A DNA stretch of 62,000 nucleotides from Glandiceps talaboti (GCF_964340395.1 NC_135563.1:9179075-9241074); one strand, 5' to 3'. Numbered from the stretch's first letter, positions 13,076 to 47,881 are shown. The notes: generated from the letters alone by a model not told the origin. Made by a program: numbers and translations.

Positions 13076-13582
13076 TTTAACTTATAAATAGACATGCAAA
13101 TGAGAATACAGTATTAGTCTCAGAAGGAGAGAAATATCTGAATGACTGAAGTAAAATTACTGACAAATCAAGGATGACAGAAAGATGGAAAAGCTCAAAA
13201 TCTTTAAAATCCACCTTAGGGTAGAATCACGCCCCTCGGGGATAAATTTCCCAGAAAGTTAAAGTTTTTTCAATTACATCAAAACTTTACCATTTGAAAG
13301 TTTGTTGTTAATTCTTTTGAAATAATAAAAAAGGGGGAGGAAATCGATAATCTTATATCTTCCCATAGATTTAAAACAACATTCAATAGCCATATTGGAT
13401 TCTAAAATTACCTCTATTGCAGAAATTTGTACGGTGACACCTGGGTTTTTTCTTCATTTTAACTGAGAATAGGTTGGAGTATTCTTGAACAAAGTCTCAG
13501 CAAAAGATTATAAAGAGTTTATTTCCGAGGCACTTTCTGCATTAATCTTTGGTGTGTGTATTTCTGCAATAAGGAGGGAATA

Positions 13583-13907
13583 GTCGATTTTCCGGTTCCA
13601 AGATGCATTGCGCGAGAGGACGTCGCTTATGTTGTTAGATTTAGTCTTGCTTTGTCTTTATTACGTTTGAAATAACATTTTCATCAGGAAATGATGGAAA
13701 GACAGGTTGACCTCTTTAATTATGGGTGATTTTATAGAACAAAGACTGAACGCCATCGATGACAGAGTGGGATTTTACGGGTAAACCCAGGGTACCGTCA
13801 TGTGACAACCATCCCCCGGAGTAGCGAGTGCAAACCCCTCGGCGTATACAGAATACATGGCATGGCATGGAGAGACGCGCAATGCATCTTGGAACCGGCA
13901 ACCGGTC
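13583..13907. mobile_element. MITE, 325 bp, perfect 23-bp inner inverted repeats, TA target duplication
   Basis: 13592-13614 is the exact reverse complement of 13876-13898 (core ccaagatgcattgcgcg). The outermost ~9 bases on each side are also roughly complementary. TA flanks both ends (13581-13582 and 13908-13909). The paralogous segment at about 18500-18530 lacks the whole insert, giving an empty-site comparison. TA duplication fits a Tc1/mariner-type non-autonomous element, which is inference. Confidence 0.88.
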
Positions 13908-14435
13908 TATTCCCGTGTTTTGATAGCAGCATATATAAAGTAATAACTATTCTTAATGGAAGTTTGAATAGTAAATGACGTAATTATTAAATCAATCAAC
14001 TCATCGTAGCTTTGTAAAATTCAAATATTTTCTTACCGGTATTTCATTACTGATCGATATATGGAGCACAGGCGGTCATGGTCACACACATTATCAAAAT
14101 GGGTATGACGTCACAATTTCTATTTTCCGAAAGATCAAGAACGTTAAATTTTTCTTTTTTTGTATTAGTTTACTATTTCATAAATGTACTTTTTTGGAGC
14201 CAAGATGTCCTTTGAATCTTAATAAACCAAGTAGTCAACAATTGCAGTTGCTAAGGCGATGGCACATTCAAACTGTCAGATCAGACCCTCCAAAACAATG
14301 TAATTTTGTCCTAGGATTGTAAACCTTTGACAAACATTTTCTAAACAAACATATTTCTAATTTTCAAGACTTCATGGGTTTTGATGTTTTGAAATTAAAG
14401 TATTCAATATTTTATATTTTCGATGAAAATATGAA

Positions 14436-15058
14436 GCAAACATTACATTACATTACATTACGTGACATTACATATAAATCACATTACATTATATTAAATA
14501 AGATAGCATTACATTAATTGTATTACATATATTACATTACACTGCATTGCTTTACATTGCTTTGCATTACATTACATCACATCAAATTTCATTACAGTAC
14601 ATTACATAACATTACATTATTACATTACTTTCCATCACATCACATCACATCACATTACATCACGATACACTACATTATTACATTACATCACATCATATTA
14701 CATCATATTACATTACATTACAGTACATCACATAAATACATCACATTATATCACATCACATTACATTACATTACATTACATTACATTGCATCACATTACA
14801 TCATATCACATCAAATACATCACATTACATTGCATCACATTAGTAATGTAATTTGATGTTAATGTAATGTAATGTGATGTGATATATTACATCACATTAT
14901 ATAACATTACACCACATCAATGCAACGCATCATATCACATCACATCACATCAGATCACATTACATTACATTACGTTACGTTACATTACATTACATTACAT
15001 TACATTACATAACATTGCATTACATTACGTTACATTACATTACATTACATAATATTAC
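14436..15058 (+). repeat. (ATTAC)n / (ATCAC)n pentanucleotide satellite
   Basis: Interrupted attac/atcac array with a short inverted stretch near 14843-14885, where the units switch to gtaat/gtgat. No coding content. Confidence 0.95.
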
Positions 15059-15480
15059 AGTTACCCCTTGGGACAGCATCAAACACATGATGAAATGAAA
15101 AGAAAAAACTTTCTAAATAAATGTATAGAACGCAGGTGGTATGTGTCACTACGAGTCTCGTAAGAACTATATACATGTAAAATACGGTAATCCACAATTT
15201 GTCAATTATACATGGCATTTTGTAATAATGTATTCCACAGCTGAGATGTTTCACTCTTTCTCGACGTGTGTACGATTATCGTAACTACTGGTACACTCAA
15301 CAACTGTCTCACTTTAAACAGAGCGTCGTCGTCGTCATCGACGAGAAAAAAATCGTCCTAAATCCCATTTCTAAACTTTCATTCTTCTTGGCCATGGTGT
15401 ATATGGTAACCAGCTACTGCAATTATACCGGTAATACTAATTGATTCTTTTTACAATAAAACGTTCATTTGTGTAATTGG

Positions 15481-15488
15481 TATAAAAA
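15481..15488 (+). promoter_or_regulatory. Candidate TATA box for the second receptor gene
   Basis: TATAAAAA in the context ggtataaaaagcgcgcgata, about 530 bp before the ATG at 16020. The element is conserved in the other block A copy at 12227-12234. Transcription start not demonstrated. Confidence 0.3.
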
Positions 15489-15975
15489 GCGCGCGATAAC
15501 CGTCACATCAACTACGTTCAAACGCCGTATCGTCTTTTTTTTCTCATGAGTAAAATTAACGAATTATACGATTTGGTGATGATGAATTGTAAATAAGTTT
15601 ATACAGAAAGAGTAAAAATCGTTTCTGTTTTATCAATTAAATGTTCAGTGCATGACCTCCCTGCGGTAGGCTTTATCTGCAAGTCATTTTAATTGGTTTT
15701 TATGCGCTAAACAACATCTTACTCATAAACATGGCAACACACACTCTGGGTAGGGATTTTTACAGGAACTCGTCGTTGGGAAAGCGCCACTACAGGTGAA
15801 AATGAAAGTCATGCAAATTTGAATATTCATAAGTTAACAACGGCAAAGTGGCCTTCGCATGTCAACTGGTCATAGCACACGAGTACGTTACTGTCTCAGG
15901 ACGGCTGGGGTATCGAATTCTTTGCTATGATATGAACGCACTCTGAGTTTGTGGACAAGCGGTCAAGTTAAAACA

Positions 15976-16014
15976 GTTGAGTTGAGTTGAATTGAATTGA
16001 ATTGAATTGAATTG
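15976..16014 (+). repeat. (GTTGA)3(ATTGA)n array just before the start codon
   Basis: Pentamer array ending about five bases before the ATG of the signal-peptide exon, so probably in the 5' UTR of the second receptor transcript. Confidence 0.85.
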
Positions 16015-16019
16015 AGAAA

Positions 16020-38128
<22,109 letters not shown>

Positions 38129-38302
38129 GTTCGCCAGCGTGTGTTTTCTTTCCTAGCATTTCAACATCGACACTGACTAAATACAAAAGGAGAATCATGC
38201 TTGTAGCAATCCATCAACGTCATAAATGGTATCGTAGACATTACGTCCATTGAATAATGCATTCTATACAGATTTGTATTCATAGTGCCATCATGATGCT
38301 TG

Positions 38303-38308
38303 AATAAA
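38303..38308 (+). terminator. Polyadenylation signal (AATAAA) of the second receptor gene
   Basis: AATAAA 175 bases after the TGA at 38126-38128, in the right orientation. Confidence 0.5.
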
Positions 38309-38356
38309 TTTGCATTAGTAATAAGTAATTTGCATACTGAACGTCTGCATTATAGA

Positions 38357-38383
38357 TCAGACCACTATAAAGAAGTGGTCTGA
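38357..38383. repeat. Short hairpin tcagaccact...agtggtctga, copy 1
   Basis: Ten-base perfect stem with a 7-base loop, partly extended by flanking AT bases. The same stem occurs at 49753-49784. Confidence 0.7.
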
Positions 38384-38399
38384 GATTATAGTTAGCCCT

Positions 38400-41300
38400 T
38401 CATATACAGCCTCTATAGGGTGAGTATGCAATTTGGATTAGACGAGATATCAAGATCAGTGAGAAAGGCAACAAAAAATATAAACACGGTGGAGATAACA
38501 CGTTACAGTAAACACAGTAAAGATAATATTCAATCATTGCTTACAAATGGCTGCTCTGTATTTGGTTAATGATGTAAACAGTAACAACATACACACTACT
38601 ACAATTACAATATACACATGGCAAGCTTTGTAGATTGTACAAGTTTAAACATTCGAACATTCAACTTTACAGTAGCCACACCAGACCAGACAATTGAAAC
38701 ACTTTAAGACTGAGCAGTCAATTTCTGCTATCTTTCTTGTTTTTATCTTTATCGTACATCAAACCTTGTAGCCAGGCTCTCTGAACTTGACATCTACCAA
38801 TTCATCTCATGAAAAATGTAAACTCGTGCTATAACGACTGTAAAATAGTATATTTGGCAATCATGTATGGCAGACTACACGGTCATTACATTTACGCATA
38901 GACCACGTGGGTGGAGGGTCTATGATTCACGAGTATGTCATCTATATTCAAAAGTATAATGACAGCATGCCTGAAATTTAAATTGTGTTAACATTTTTCT
39001 TTTAAATCTGAAATGCAAAGTTTAGAGACATCAAGGTTAACACAGAACTTTTACTTTAGCTAAACGTGTGCACAAATCTATATCTTATTTACTTCGAATC
39101 CTACATAGTCGGTAGTCACATTTCTATATACCTCACAGCTGAGATGGTGCCATGTTGATCACTGCAAAGGGACAGTCGGCCCACAACAGCTGAGATTTCT
39201 ACACTCATCACAAGGAGATAATTTATAAGCTTATGTGTGCTAATGTGTGTGGTTTTTTTGTGCATTTGAGAAAAATGTAGCAACTAAAAAAACCATATCT
39301 CTAGAGATGAATATTTTAGTAAAAAGGCACTATATATAATTCTAGATTTACTGTGTACTGAGAAACACATACGCTATTCGATTTTGATCTGAATGTCATT
39401 TACCTTATAGTATTTGTTAAGAGGCTCAATCAATCAAATGAGTGTGTATTTGTCAATATTTGCTTTAATTTCTCAGTTTAGAGCTTATAGATGAGAAATG
39501 GGTATTTATTTTCGCATTTTAATCAATAAAATAATTTCACTGTCGTTTTCTGTAAATAAAAAATCAATGCAAAACAACATAGGCCAAGTCCGTGTTTTAA
39601 CTTAGTCAAAAAGAAAGAAAACATAAAAAGTTTGTGATTGTACGTACAGGAAGTGATTTTGTAACGTCCAGTCAGCGCATGTCTGTCACTTATGCAAATA
39701 TTGAAACGTTCCCGTACATAAATAATTTGTTTCATTTAAAGTGTGTGTACAATAACACGTTACATTTTCAGGCACATATTATTTCCAGAGTCTAAGCAAA
39801 TCACCGATAAGACTTCCTTGCAATTTGAATATTGCCTTTGGAAGAAATCCGCGACTAGTGCCCCCTTTATGCAAATTAAGACCAATGGGTCAACAGTATA
39901 TACTACTTGATATAATCTAAGCCAATCACTGAAGGCTATATGAAAGCGATGTGTTATAAATTTGAAGAATTATACTATGTATGTATCAGAAGTATTTATA
40001 ATTATTTTGTTTGCATGAACTAAACATAGATTTCTCCTCACCTTGCTAAACTTTATTGAGTGGCAATTTCCGACCATGTCAAAATATTGTTTACGAACTC
40101 AGGATACGCATTTACAACTTTTCTTGGCATGTTTCTTTTCCATGTCGAGTCATGACTTGGTAAGCAAGTCGGAATCACTTTTCTAAATTTAGAATGTGAC
40201 AGGCATGACGTCACAAAAGCCTTTACGTTATCAATTTGATGTTTTTTTCCGGATTGAAAAAAAAAATTGTTGCAAACTTGCGTGATTTCGATTGTTAGGT
40301 TATAGTATTTTTGCAGATAGTAGATATATCATATTAATCATGTGGTTATTGTTACTTTTGTTAAATAGTTATTGAGACTGTAAATTGTAACTTTCGTTGT
40401 AATAAAATTATTATTGAAAAATCAGAACTGTTCGAACGTTTTTCTGATGTCACAATCCGGGTTAAGGGAGCCTAGACACTCTACTTCCTTACAATCATCT
40501 TCAGTATCCAACTTGAACTTGAGAAGGCAGTGCTTGGGTTCAATATCATCTTTGTTTTGAGTACCAACAGGTTCAACGTCCCCAATAATCTGGGGTTGCA
40601 GTCACTACACCCTCATCGTCAAGGTCATGATTTTGATGCCACTGCATGTCTGATAGACTCATTCAGTTGCTTCATATTCATATCACCCTTTACTTCGTGT
40701 TAGGTCTTAAACCACATTTGTTCCATGAACGAGGGGATCGTAAACATTAAGTGTTGTATTGATTACACTGTGTCTATTATATCTTCCACAGTTAAACGTG
40801 GCAAACAATCTTTAATTCTTTAAGAGAGTGTCTGTGGCCTTTAGGCCAAACTATAGTCCCGCTTGCATACAGAGTAAGGTGTTGAGCGAAAGACGTGTAC
40901 TATACCGTCTGCAAGCAGGACTAGCCTGACTATAGAAAATGTATCAAAATTTGTACCATACCAAACTCTCTGGTAGTGCAATGTGTGTATCGTAATAAAG
41001 ATTGATATAGAAGGCGCTCTCGATACCAACACAGTTAATAAGGGAAGGATTTGAAGATGTTATGCAATCAGATTAAAGTCGGAGGTAAGAATTCGGCTCG
41101 ATTGTTTAAACTTTTATTTACCTCTGTTTCCTTCGTATATCGTCAATTCTCAGCGGGAGAGGATCATGGCCTTGTTTTAGGTCATGGCCTCGTTACCAGT
41201 TGGAAATGGCCGTCCGTCGTCGAAATATGTAATTCAAGTGAACTGACTGACATTTTATTGCACTGTTGGTTGATGAAATTAAGTTTTGTTGAGAACAGTG

Positions 41301-41490
41301 TCACAGTGACACGAACACAACTAAATTTGCATACTAGTATAAAGCAGATACCTTCGGTTTTATACTGTTAAGATCAGAAACAAAACTTTTGCCATGTGGG
41401 GTTCAACTTCGGCCAAAATGAAAATTGCTTACATGCAACATATACAGGTATCAAAATCTCTCGGATGAGATTAGCCAAGCGTTTTTATAA
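38400..41490. other. Intergenic between the second receptor gene and SOX30
   Basis: AT-rich, no gene recognised on either strand. Holds a short hairpin at 40854-40925 and no long microsatellite. Confidence 0.5.
40854..40925. repeat. Imperfect inverted repeat tagtcccgcttgcatac...ctgcaagcaggacta
   Basis: The outer 15-17 bases are complementary with few mismatches. A related sequence, tagtcctgcttgcatacgtc followed by aaacaggac, occurs at 58138-58176, so this is a small dispersed element. Confidence 0.55.
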
Positions 41491-41498
41491 TAAAGTCG

Positions 41499-41504
41499 TT
41501 TATT
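41499..41504 (-). terminator. Polyadenylation signal (AATAAA) of the SOX30-like gene
   Basis: AATAAA on the minus strand, 64 bases beyond the TAA at 41568-41570. Confidence 0.5.
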
Positions 41505-41567
41505 GTCATGATTTGTGAAAATAGAACGTCATTAATTAAGCATTATCATGATTTTATAACTAAATTT

Positions 41568-42617
41568 TTAGATTTCTTCATCTTTTTCCTGATTATTCTT
41601 GGACTTCTCCTTGCTTATTTTGTTTCGTTGTTTTTTACTTTCAAGTTCACAATTCGTACTTTTATCAGAGCCATGTGCAGGAGAAAAGTTTTCATCCCAT
41701 AATGTCGGCTCCAGATCCTTAAGGAATTTTTCGAATTGTGGCATACTGCTAATGCTTTCTGTTGATGTGCATGCCGGGATATCTCCTTTCATTTTCTGTG
41801 AGCAATGTGATCCCTCGTCACTATAACCCGCAGACTCGTGTTCAAATTCAATCAATTTGGGCATTTCTTCATAAAAAGCGGAAAACATTGGGTCTTTATG
41901 GTAAACATCAGAGAATTGATGATGTCCTGTTGTGTCGTCAGGGTCAACGTCGTAAACTGTCATTATCGGGTTGTCCCCCACGCCGTCTTGTATCGACTCA
42001 GTGGCTCTACGAATTTCGTCTTCTTCACCAACATAACAATTGGCACCGCTCATTTGGATGCTTTCTAACCACTCTTCAATGAAACTGTTGTCTCTCGACG
42101 TTGACTGGATGTCACTTATCTCAACCGTACTCAAAGTATCACTTGATTGGGTATTATTTGTTGCCATGGTTCTGAGCCTCGGTGGACCGATTCTGAGTTC
42201 TTGTCCGGCAGAGAGGGCGGTAGAGCAACCTGGTGGGAGGGCTATGATTTGCGTCATTCTTGATGGCGTGTTTATGATTTGACCAGTCTGAGGCGTCAAC
42301 TTGTTGATGGGAGTCGGACCCAGAACGTAAGTTTCCTTGGTGGTGGTGGGAGTCGGACGGAATTGAACAGGCTGTTAAGATAAAAAGATAAATATAATGT
42401 AGATAAATATGGATTTATATCTACGGAAAACAAATTATATCGATGTTTCAGAGACCCAGGAATTCTACAAACAATCAACATGACGTCATGCTAATGAACA
42501 TCACTTTTTTGAACAAATATCCCGCAGCCCAACCACAGGGAGTTAGACTTAGCTAGTTATGCTTGAGACAAAACAAAAGCAAACAAACAAACAAACATCA
42601 TCACCATCATCATCCTC

Positions 42618-42649
<32 letters not shown>

Positions 42650-45058
42650 AGACGACGACGACGACGACGACGACGACGACAACAACAATGACAATGACAA
42701 TGACAACAACAAATATATATGTACATGTACGTCAGAGTAATTACTAGAATTGTAGTACGGTCACCCTGCGTAATCACCCTATACGAAAGTCCATTAACAC
42801 CCTATATAAATGCTTCTTCTCGCATGGAGGTATAAAGGATCTCCTCCATGCTTCTCGCTAGTCAATCACCAAGGGATATCTCCACAGTTACCATTTTATA
42901 TATAGGAGAATATATTGTAATTCTTGTTGCATAGAAACATATTTAATATTAAAATGTAGTTACTCTGTTGTTCATGTTTGTCAGTATTTATATGGTTATG
43001 TTTGTTTGTTTGTTTGTCTAGCTGTTTTGTTTTGTTTTTCGTAAACACAACTAACTTAGCCTGAACCCCCCCCCCCCCCCGTGCCCCAATGCTAAAAAGC
43101 TGTGGCCTCGTAAATCATCAGAGAGACACAAACAGACATTCATACTCACTGAAGAATCTCGTGCAGACTGTATCTTATGCCTGGCCGAATTTAAAAAAAA
43201 CAAAACAAAGGCGTGGTTTTAAGTTGCTTAACTTACCTGTGATGGCGCACTTATGTGAGATGGGTTTATTATTCTAAGGGGTAGGCCCTGTCCTGTTGTC
43301 AACATGCCTGGATTAGAGTGGGTTGCGGCAGAAGGGAACCGTTCTTGGCCGTGTGTTGGTCGAGACCCTACATGAATACAGCAGATCGAATGTGTGAGAG
43401 CACAAGATATTTTACATGAAACTATTTCTAAAATGTAAGAATGCAGGCAAATCAAAGAGAAGTAATACAAATTAATCATTGACTGTTTTGTTGCTATGTT
43501 ACCGTTATTTTTCATAATGTGATGATTTTTTTTCGTTTTTTCTTCTTTCTTGTAAAACTCACATAAATACTACTTTCTATTAGAGAAAAATGACCAATTC
43601 AAATTTGTGAAAGGATCGCATTGATGAAACGATCACAAGGCAAAGCAACACTATAAAATGATTTTGATCATCACCTGTTGGCATGGTTACAGAAGATGGT
43701 CCCGGCATTACTGTGATCACATTTGCCGCTGGCACAGTGAAAGTTCTATTATTGGATACCGTAGTGGTGTAAGTACTCGTGGCAGGTGTTGTAAAAGTAA
43801 CGTTTTGTCCCACTCTGTAGTTCTGTAAACCCGTACTAACTGTTGGTATTGGTCGCTGAGTAAACATTGTGTTCATGATGTTGTCTACCCGCCTCCTTTT
43901 TGGTGGTCGTGGCTGGTATACCCAACCTAACAGCGCAATGAAAACATAGGAATAAACGACGGTGTTATATTATAACGAGAACGATATATTAAAACAACTA
44001 GATAATAAAATCAACAAAAGTGTGTTCTGGTGGCCATGCTTTCACGAAGTTTCGGTGAGAACTCAGGTTAAAAACTAAGATTTGGTGCAGTACTGAATTT
44101 TAATTATTTACTGGCTGTTCGTTTTTTTTGGAGGTTTTCATGTTGTTTGGTCTCGCCTATTGACACGATCATCCTCTTCAACCAAACCAAATACAGCTCG
44201 TTTCAAGTTACCGTTAAACTGCTCTGTTTTATACAACACCACACAGAAACCAATAAGAAACCACATATTCTACTCTAAGTCATCGAGATCGCAATTTCTT
44301 GCAAAATTTTGTCGAAATGAAAAATTTTATTGCAACTAGACACAGACTCGTTGGCGTCAATGTTTTGTTGTCTGCATTTGATGTCTGCGTGATGGCATAT
44401 CAGCTGCTATCATATAGAGAAAAAAAATGTCGCAAGAAACTGAATTCACCAAATCTGTCTACCTTATAAGTGTAACATGTACAGTTTCTTATTTGGTTTC
44501 TGCGTGGCTGTATGAAACAAAGCGAGTGAACAGTAACTTGTAATGAGCTGTAATGCATCAAAACCTTTACAGCCTGTTACAAATAACAATATCACACATT
44601 ACGTATGTAAAAAAATCCCGATTAACTTAAGTAGTATAAGAAATTTAGAACATACGTGTACCTGGGTGGTCTTTTTTATGTTGTTCTTTGATTTGATGAG
44701 CTTCGTCATAGTAAGGCTTTTTGTCATCCACCGTCATGTTGTTCCACACTTCACCAAGTTTCACACTGATCTCTGCATTGTTAGCGTTGGGGTTAGACTT
44801 GGCTAATAGAGGTCTATAGACACGAGCCCATACCATAAAAGCATTCATCGGTCGTTTGACATGACTTGGATCTGTATTACGGCGCCCTGAAATATCATTG
44901 AGAAATATAAATCTCATAATATAATTGTTTAGTAACGTTGTCTTCATTTTAATATTACTGTTATTGTGACCGTTTTGATACAAATCACGAGATGGCATAA
45001 ATTGACACGATGATGATGATGGTTGTGGTGGTGGTGGTGGTGGTGGTGGTGGTGATGA

Positions 45059-45092
<34 letters not shown>

Positions 45093-45289
45093 GGTGGTGG
45101 TGATGATGGTGGTGGTGATGATGATAATGATGATGATGGTGATGATGATGGTGGTGGTGGTGGTGGTGGTGATGATGATGGTAGTGGTGATGATGATAGT
45201 GGTGGTGATGGTGGTGATGATGGTAGTGGTGATGGTGGTGGTGATGATGGTGGTGGTGGTGGTGATGATGGTGGTGATGATGATGATGG

Positions 45290-45320
<31 letters not shown>

Positions 45321-46701
45321 GGTGGTGGTGATGATGGTAGTGGTGATGATGATAGTGGTGGTGGTGATGGTGGTGGTGATGATGGTGGTGGTGATAATGA
45401 TGGTGATGATGATGATGGTGGTGGTGGTGGTGGTGGTGGTGATGGTGATGGTAGTGGTGATGATGGTAGTGGTGATGATGATAGTGGTGGTGATGGTGGT
45501 GGTGGTGGTGGTGATGATGGTGGTGGTGATGATGATGGTGGTGGTGGTGGTGGTGATGATGATGACGATGATGACGACGACGTCGACGACGACGACGATG
45601 ACGACGACGACGAGGATGATGCAGCGATGGTGGATGTGTCACTGGTTGCTATGTTATGGAGTGGTAGTGACAGCAATAATAAAGTTTTATAGATGAAGGG
45701 GTAATACATGCGGAGTGTGACTGATATCATTGAAATATAATAATAATAATAATAATAATAATGCAAATAATGCACTGACCATAATCCAGAATGGTAGGAC
45801 TGTCTCTTGTTGTCGTCCCCAAGTCCCGTATCCCAGTTTGATTGGCCGACGTTGGTGGCGTTAAATAGGGACCATGTGGCCTATCACTATTTGAAAAAGA
45901 TTTCTGAGTAGTTACTACTGAAGCAGCTCTGCAACCTGTTGAAGTTGGTGTAGCAGTTATAGTATTAATATTTATTGCTGGTATAGATTTTGCGACAGGA
46001 ACTTGGATCTGTCTTGTTGCAGCCTGATTTAAAATTACTGCTGTTGTCGGTTTTGTTACTGTGGCAGCGACTGGACAATTTCCAATTGCAGCTTGGCTTG
46101 GGATTGTTGCAGTTGCAGGTCTCGTTGCAGCAACGGTGACTGCAACTTGATTCGCTGCAGTCAGACTGAAAGTTGCAGTAGCTGCTGATCTTGATGAAGG
46201 AACGTTGACTTGAAGTTGCCCAGTTGAAGCCACACACTTGCAATTTGTTGCCACAGTCGTCGTTCTTTGGGCAGCAACGGTTGTCGCAACTTGTCCCGCA
46301 GGTACCGTTGTGAGTACTAGTTTCACGGGTGTTCCAGATATCGAAGATGATACTGGCTTGCCAGAATCGCCGGCCCTGGCGGCCGATGTAACCCGGACAA
46401 CACTGTAATACGCGGCAGACGAAGACGATAAACCCTTTAAATTTGTGGTGTCTCGGCTACCTGGCACGTGTCCGTCTGTTTTTGATACAGGTACTTTTAC
46501 TTGAGCAAGCTCAAACTTTGCTAACCCCGATGGGATACGAAGAGAATCGCCATCGGCGTGAACTTTGGGTTGTTCAACGGAAGCGACATTTGATATCTCT
46601 GTCTCTTTAGGCACAGCGACACATCCTTTACCCGAAACAGTACCTATTTTGTCATCGCCATCTTCGTTCCCTATGTTTCCCTGAATATTTCCTGACATCA
46701 T
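41568..46701 (-). CDS. SOX30: SOX30 (SoxH-group) HMG-box transcription factor, 777 residues
   Basis: Nuclear sequence-specific DNA-binding factor; vertebrate SOX30 acts in spermatid development. Minus-strand coding exons are 46701-45780, 44886-44662, 43926-43675, 43367-43237 and 42371-41568. All have GT/AG borders and matching phases (1,1,1,0), 2334 bp in total. Residues 1-307 are Thr/Ala/Val-rich with imperfect internal repeats. The HMG box spans about 316-384, opening [14 protein letters not shown] and including [15 protein letters not shown] and KKPYYDEA. It is followed by [12 protein letters not shown], a SOX30-like extension and basic stretch split by an intron after HPG. The C-terminal third is acidic (FIEEWLESI near 564), with a Lys-rich end. 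Overall length and box position match SOX30. Two adjacent ATG codons start the frame; the first is used here. Intron 1 contains a ~630-bp trinucleotide tract and intron 2 a MITE. Identification is strong, from box and linker sequence. Confidence 0.93.
42590..42710. repeat. Compound (CAA)n/(CGA)n/(CAATGA)n array in SOX30 intron 4
   Basis: Lies between the last two coding exons of the SOX30-like gene; trinucleotide blocks with a short hexamer block. Confidence 0.9.
44192..44551. mobile_element. 360-bp foldback MITE family, copy 2
   Basis: Outer ends acagctcgtttcaagttac and gtaacttgtaatgagctgt are inverted. The inner arm agaaaccacat pairs with the region of acatgtacagtttctt, and the centre has ttgatgtctgcgtgatgg as in copy 1. 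AAT on both flanks may be a target duplication. Lies in intron 2 of the SOX30-like gene. Confidence 0.85.
45009..45635. repeat. ~630-bp (GAT/GGT/GAC)n tract in SOX30 intron 1
   Basis: On the plus strand an unbroken mixture of gat, ggt and gac triplets with blocks repeating at a higher order (for example gatgatagtggtggtgatgg recurs). Open His-, Val/Met- and Ser/Pro-rich frames across it are artefacts. One of them fuses in frame to the HMG exon and should not be taken as protein. Confidence 0.95.
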
Positions 46702-47060
46702 AAGAACTGTTTCGATTGTCTCAGCCTATGAACAAACACCGAGGTTCTCCTATGTCCATCGCTTCCAGGGCCGACAATATACGACAATCGACGGTGACAG
46801 AACATCTCGATACGACAATGTGAATGATCTCGTTCTGGAACCCGTTAAAGTTCGAGATCTGTTCGCGCGCGCGCTTTATTCGATTTAATACGCTGTGGAC
46901 GCGTCATGTTATGTGGCTTGCTTTGCCTCTCCAGAGGGCGCAGTGATCACTGCAGACTGCTGCGTCATCAGACTCATATTAGCTACGTCACGTCTTGGCG
47001 GTGACAGTATGGAGTCCTACACGACACTCTCGGCAAGGGAGTTCGGAGGGAACCAACCTG
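46702..47060 (-). promoter_or_regulatory. CpG-containing 5' flank of the SOX30-like gene
   Basis: Immediately upstream of the start codon the base composition becomes much richer in CG dinucleotides (for example gttcgcgcgcgcgctttatt near 46860) than the AT-rich surroundings, which fits a promoter or 5' UTR. No TATA box is evident at a convincing position. Confidence 0.45.
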
Positions 47061-47467
47061 CTATGTTATTCTCTGTAATTTTTCCAGAGAAAAAACGAAT
47101 AAACGCGGATCTTTGAAATTGACGCATATACAGACTATAGAGTTATTGTTAATGGCCATGGTGCCGAGTTGGTACCTCTGGATTCGAGGCAGCTGATGAC
47201 GTAAACATCAATGTTCATACTAGTAGTTTTGGGCTATACCTATGACTGACATAATCGTAAGCATTTCGTAGACCTCACGACCTTTGGTATTTTAACCGCC
47301 TTTTTGTAAGATTCGACTTTTGTAGAGTCTATAATACTTTCACTTCAGTCTTTACACGTGGACATTTGTATCGACTTTTTTACTTGTTGAATTGCCATTC
47401 TTCTAGATCCACTATCATTTTATTCATTCTACAACTCTGATATGAAGACTATCTTAAGAGTCGAAAC

Positions 47468-47582
<115 letters not shown>

Positions 47583-47881
47583 TGTGTTTTTAATTAAAAA
47601 GAGTCTTTTATTGGAACCAGTAACCGTTACCGTTGGGTCGCCTCACGCATGCGTCTCAGCCAAAACCATGGACCACAAAACCAAGAACTGTTGAACTCTT
47701 GAGAAGTTGAGAACTGTGACTCGCGCATGAGTCACTGCCTTTCAAGACCTGGCTTTCAGTTCTTGCTTTCAGTTCTCTTGGGCGTCATACCATAGTGTAG
47801 TTGAACTGATCAGATCAATTAATGGTTATCTAAAAAGCAAACAAAAACAACTTATTATTGTATCATATCATCGTCATTTAA

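Larger units (their letters stand above)
12358..14207 (+). repeat. Segmental duplication block B, copy 1 (with MITE insertion)
   Basis: Same-strand copy of 17597-18818. It runs from gacatttgcaatattatctg to ggagccaagatgtc. It contains dispersed repeat D copy 2 (12885-13075) and a MITE (13583-13907) that copy 2 of the block lacks. Confidence 0.85.
14213..15617 (+). repeat. Segmental duplication block A, copy 2
   Basis: Second copy of block A (see 11263-12357). It is longer because its satellite is larger. It ends about 400 bp upstream of the signal-peptide exon of the second receptor gene, so it may hold that gene's promoter. Confidence 0.85.

Noticed and set aside
41599-42282. Overlapping plus-strand open frames
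   Set aside because: Antisense to the last SOX30-like coding exon, which has clear splice borders and matching phase.
44944-45775. Long His-rich, Val/Met-rich and Ser/Pro-rich open frames on both strands
   Set aside because: They are readings of the GAT/GGT/GAC tract. The splice sites at 45780 and 44886 remove this segment from the SOX30-like transcript.
46895-47116. Plus-strand ORF of 73 codons upstream of SOX30
   Set aside because: Lies in the CpG-containing 5' flank of the minus-strand gene; no recognised domain or neighbouring exon.
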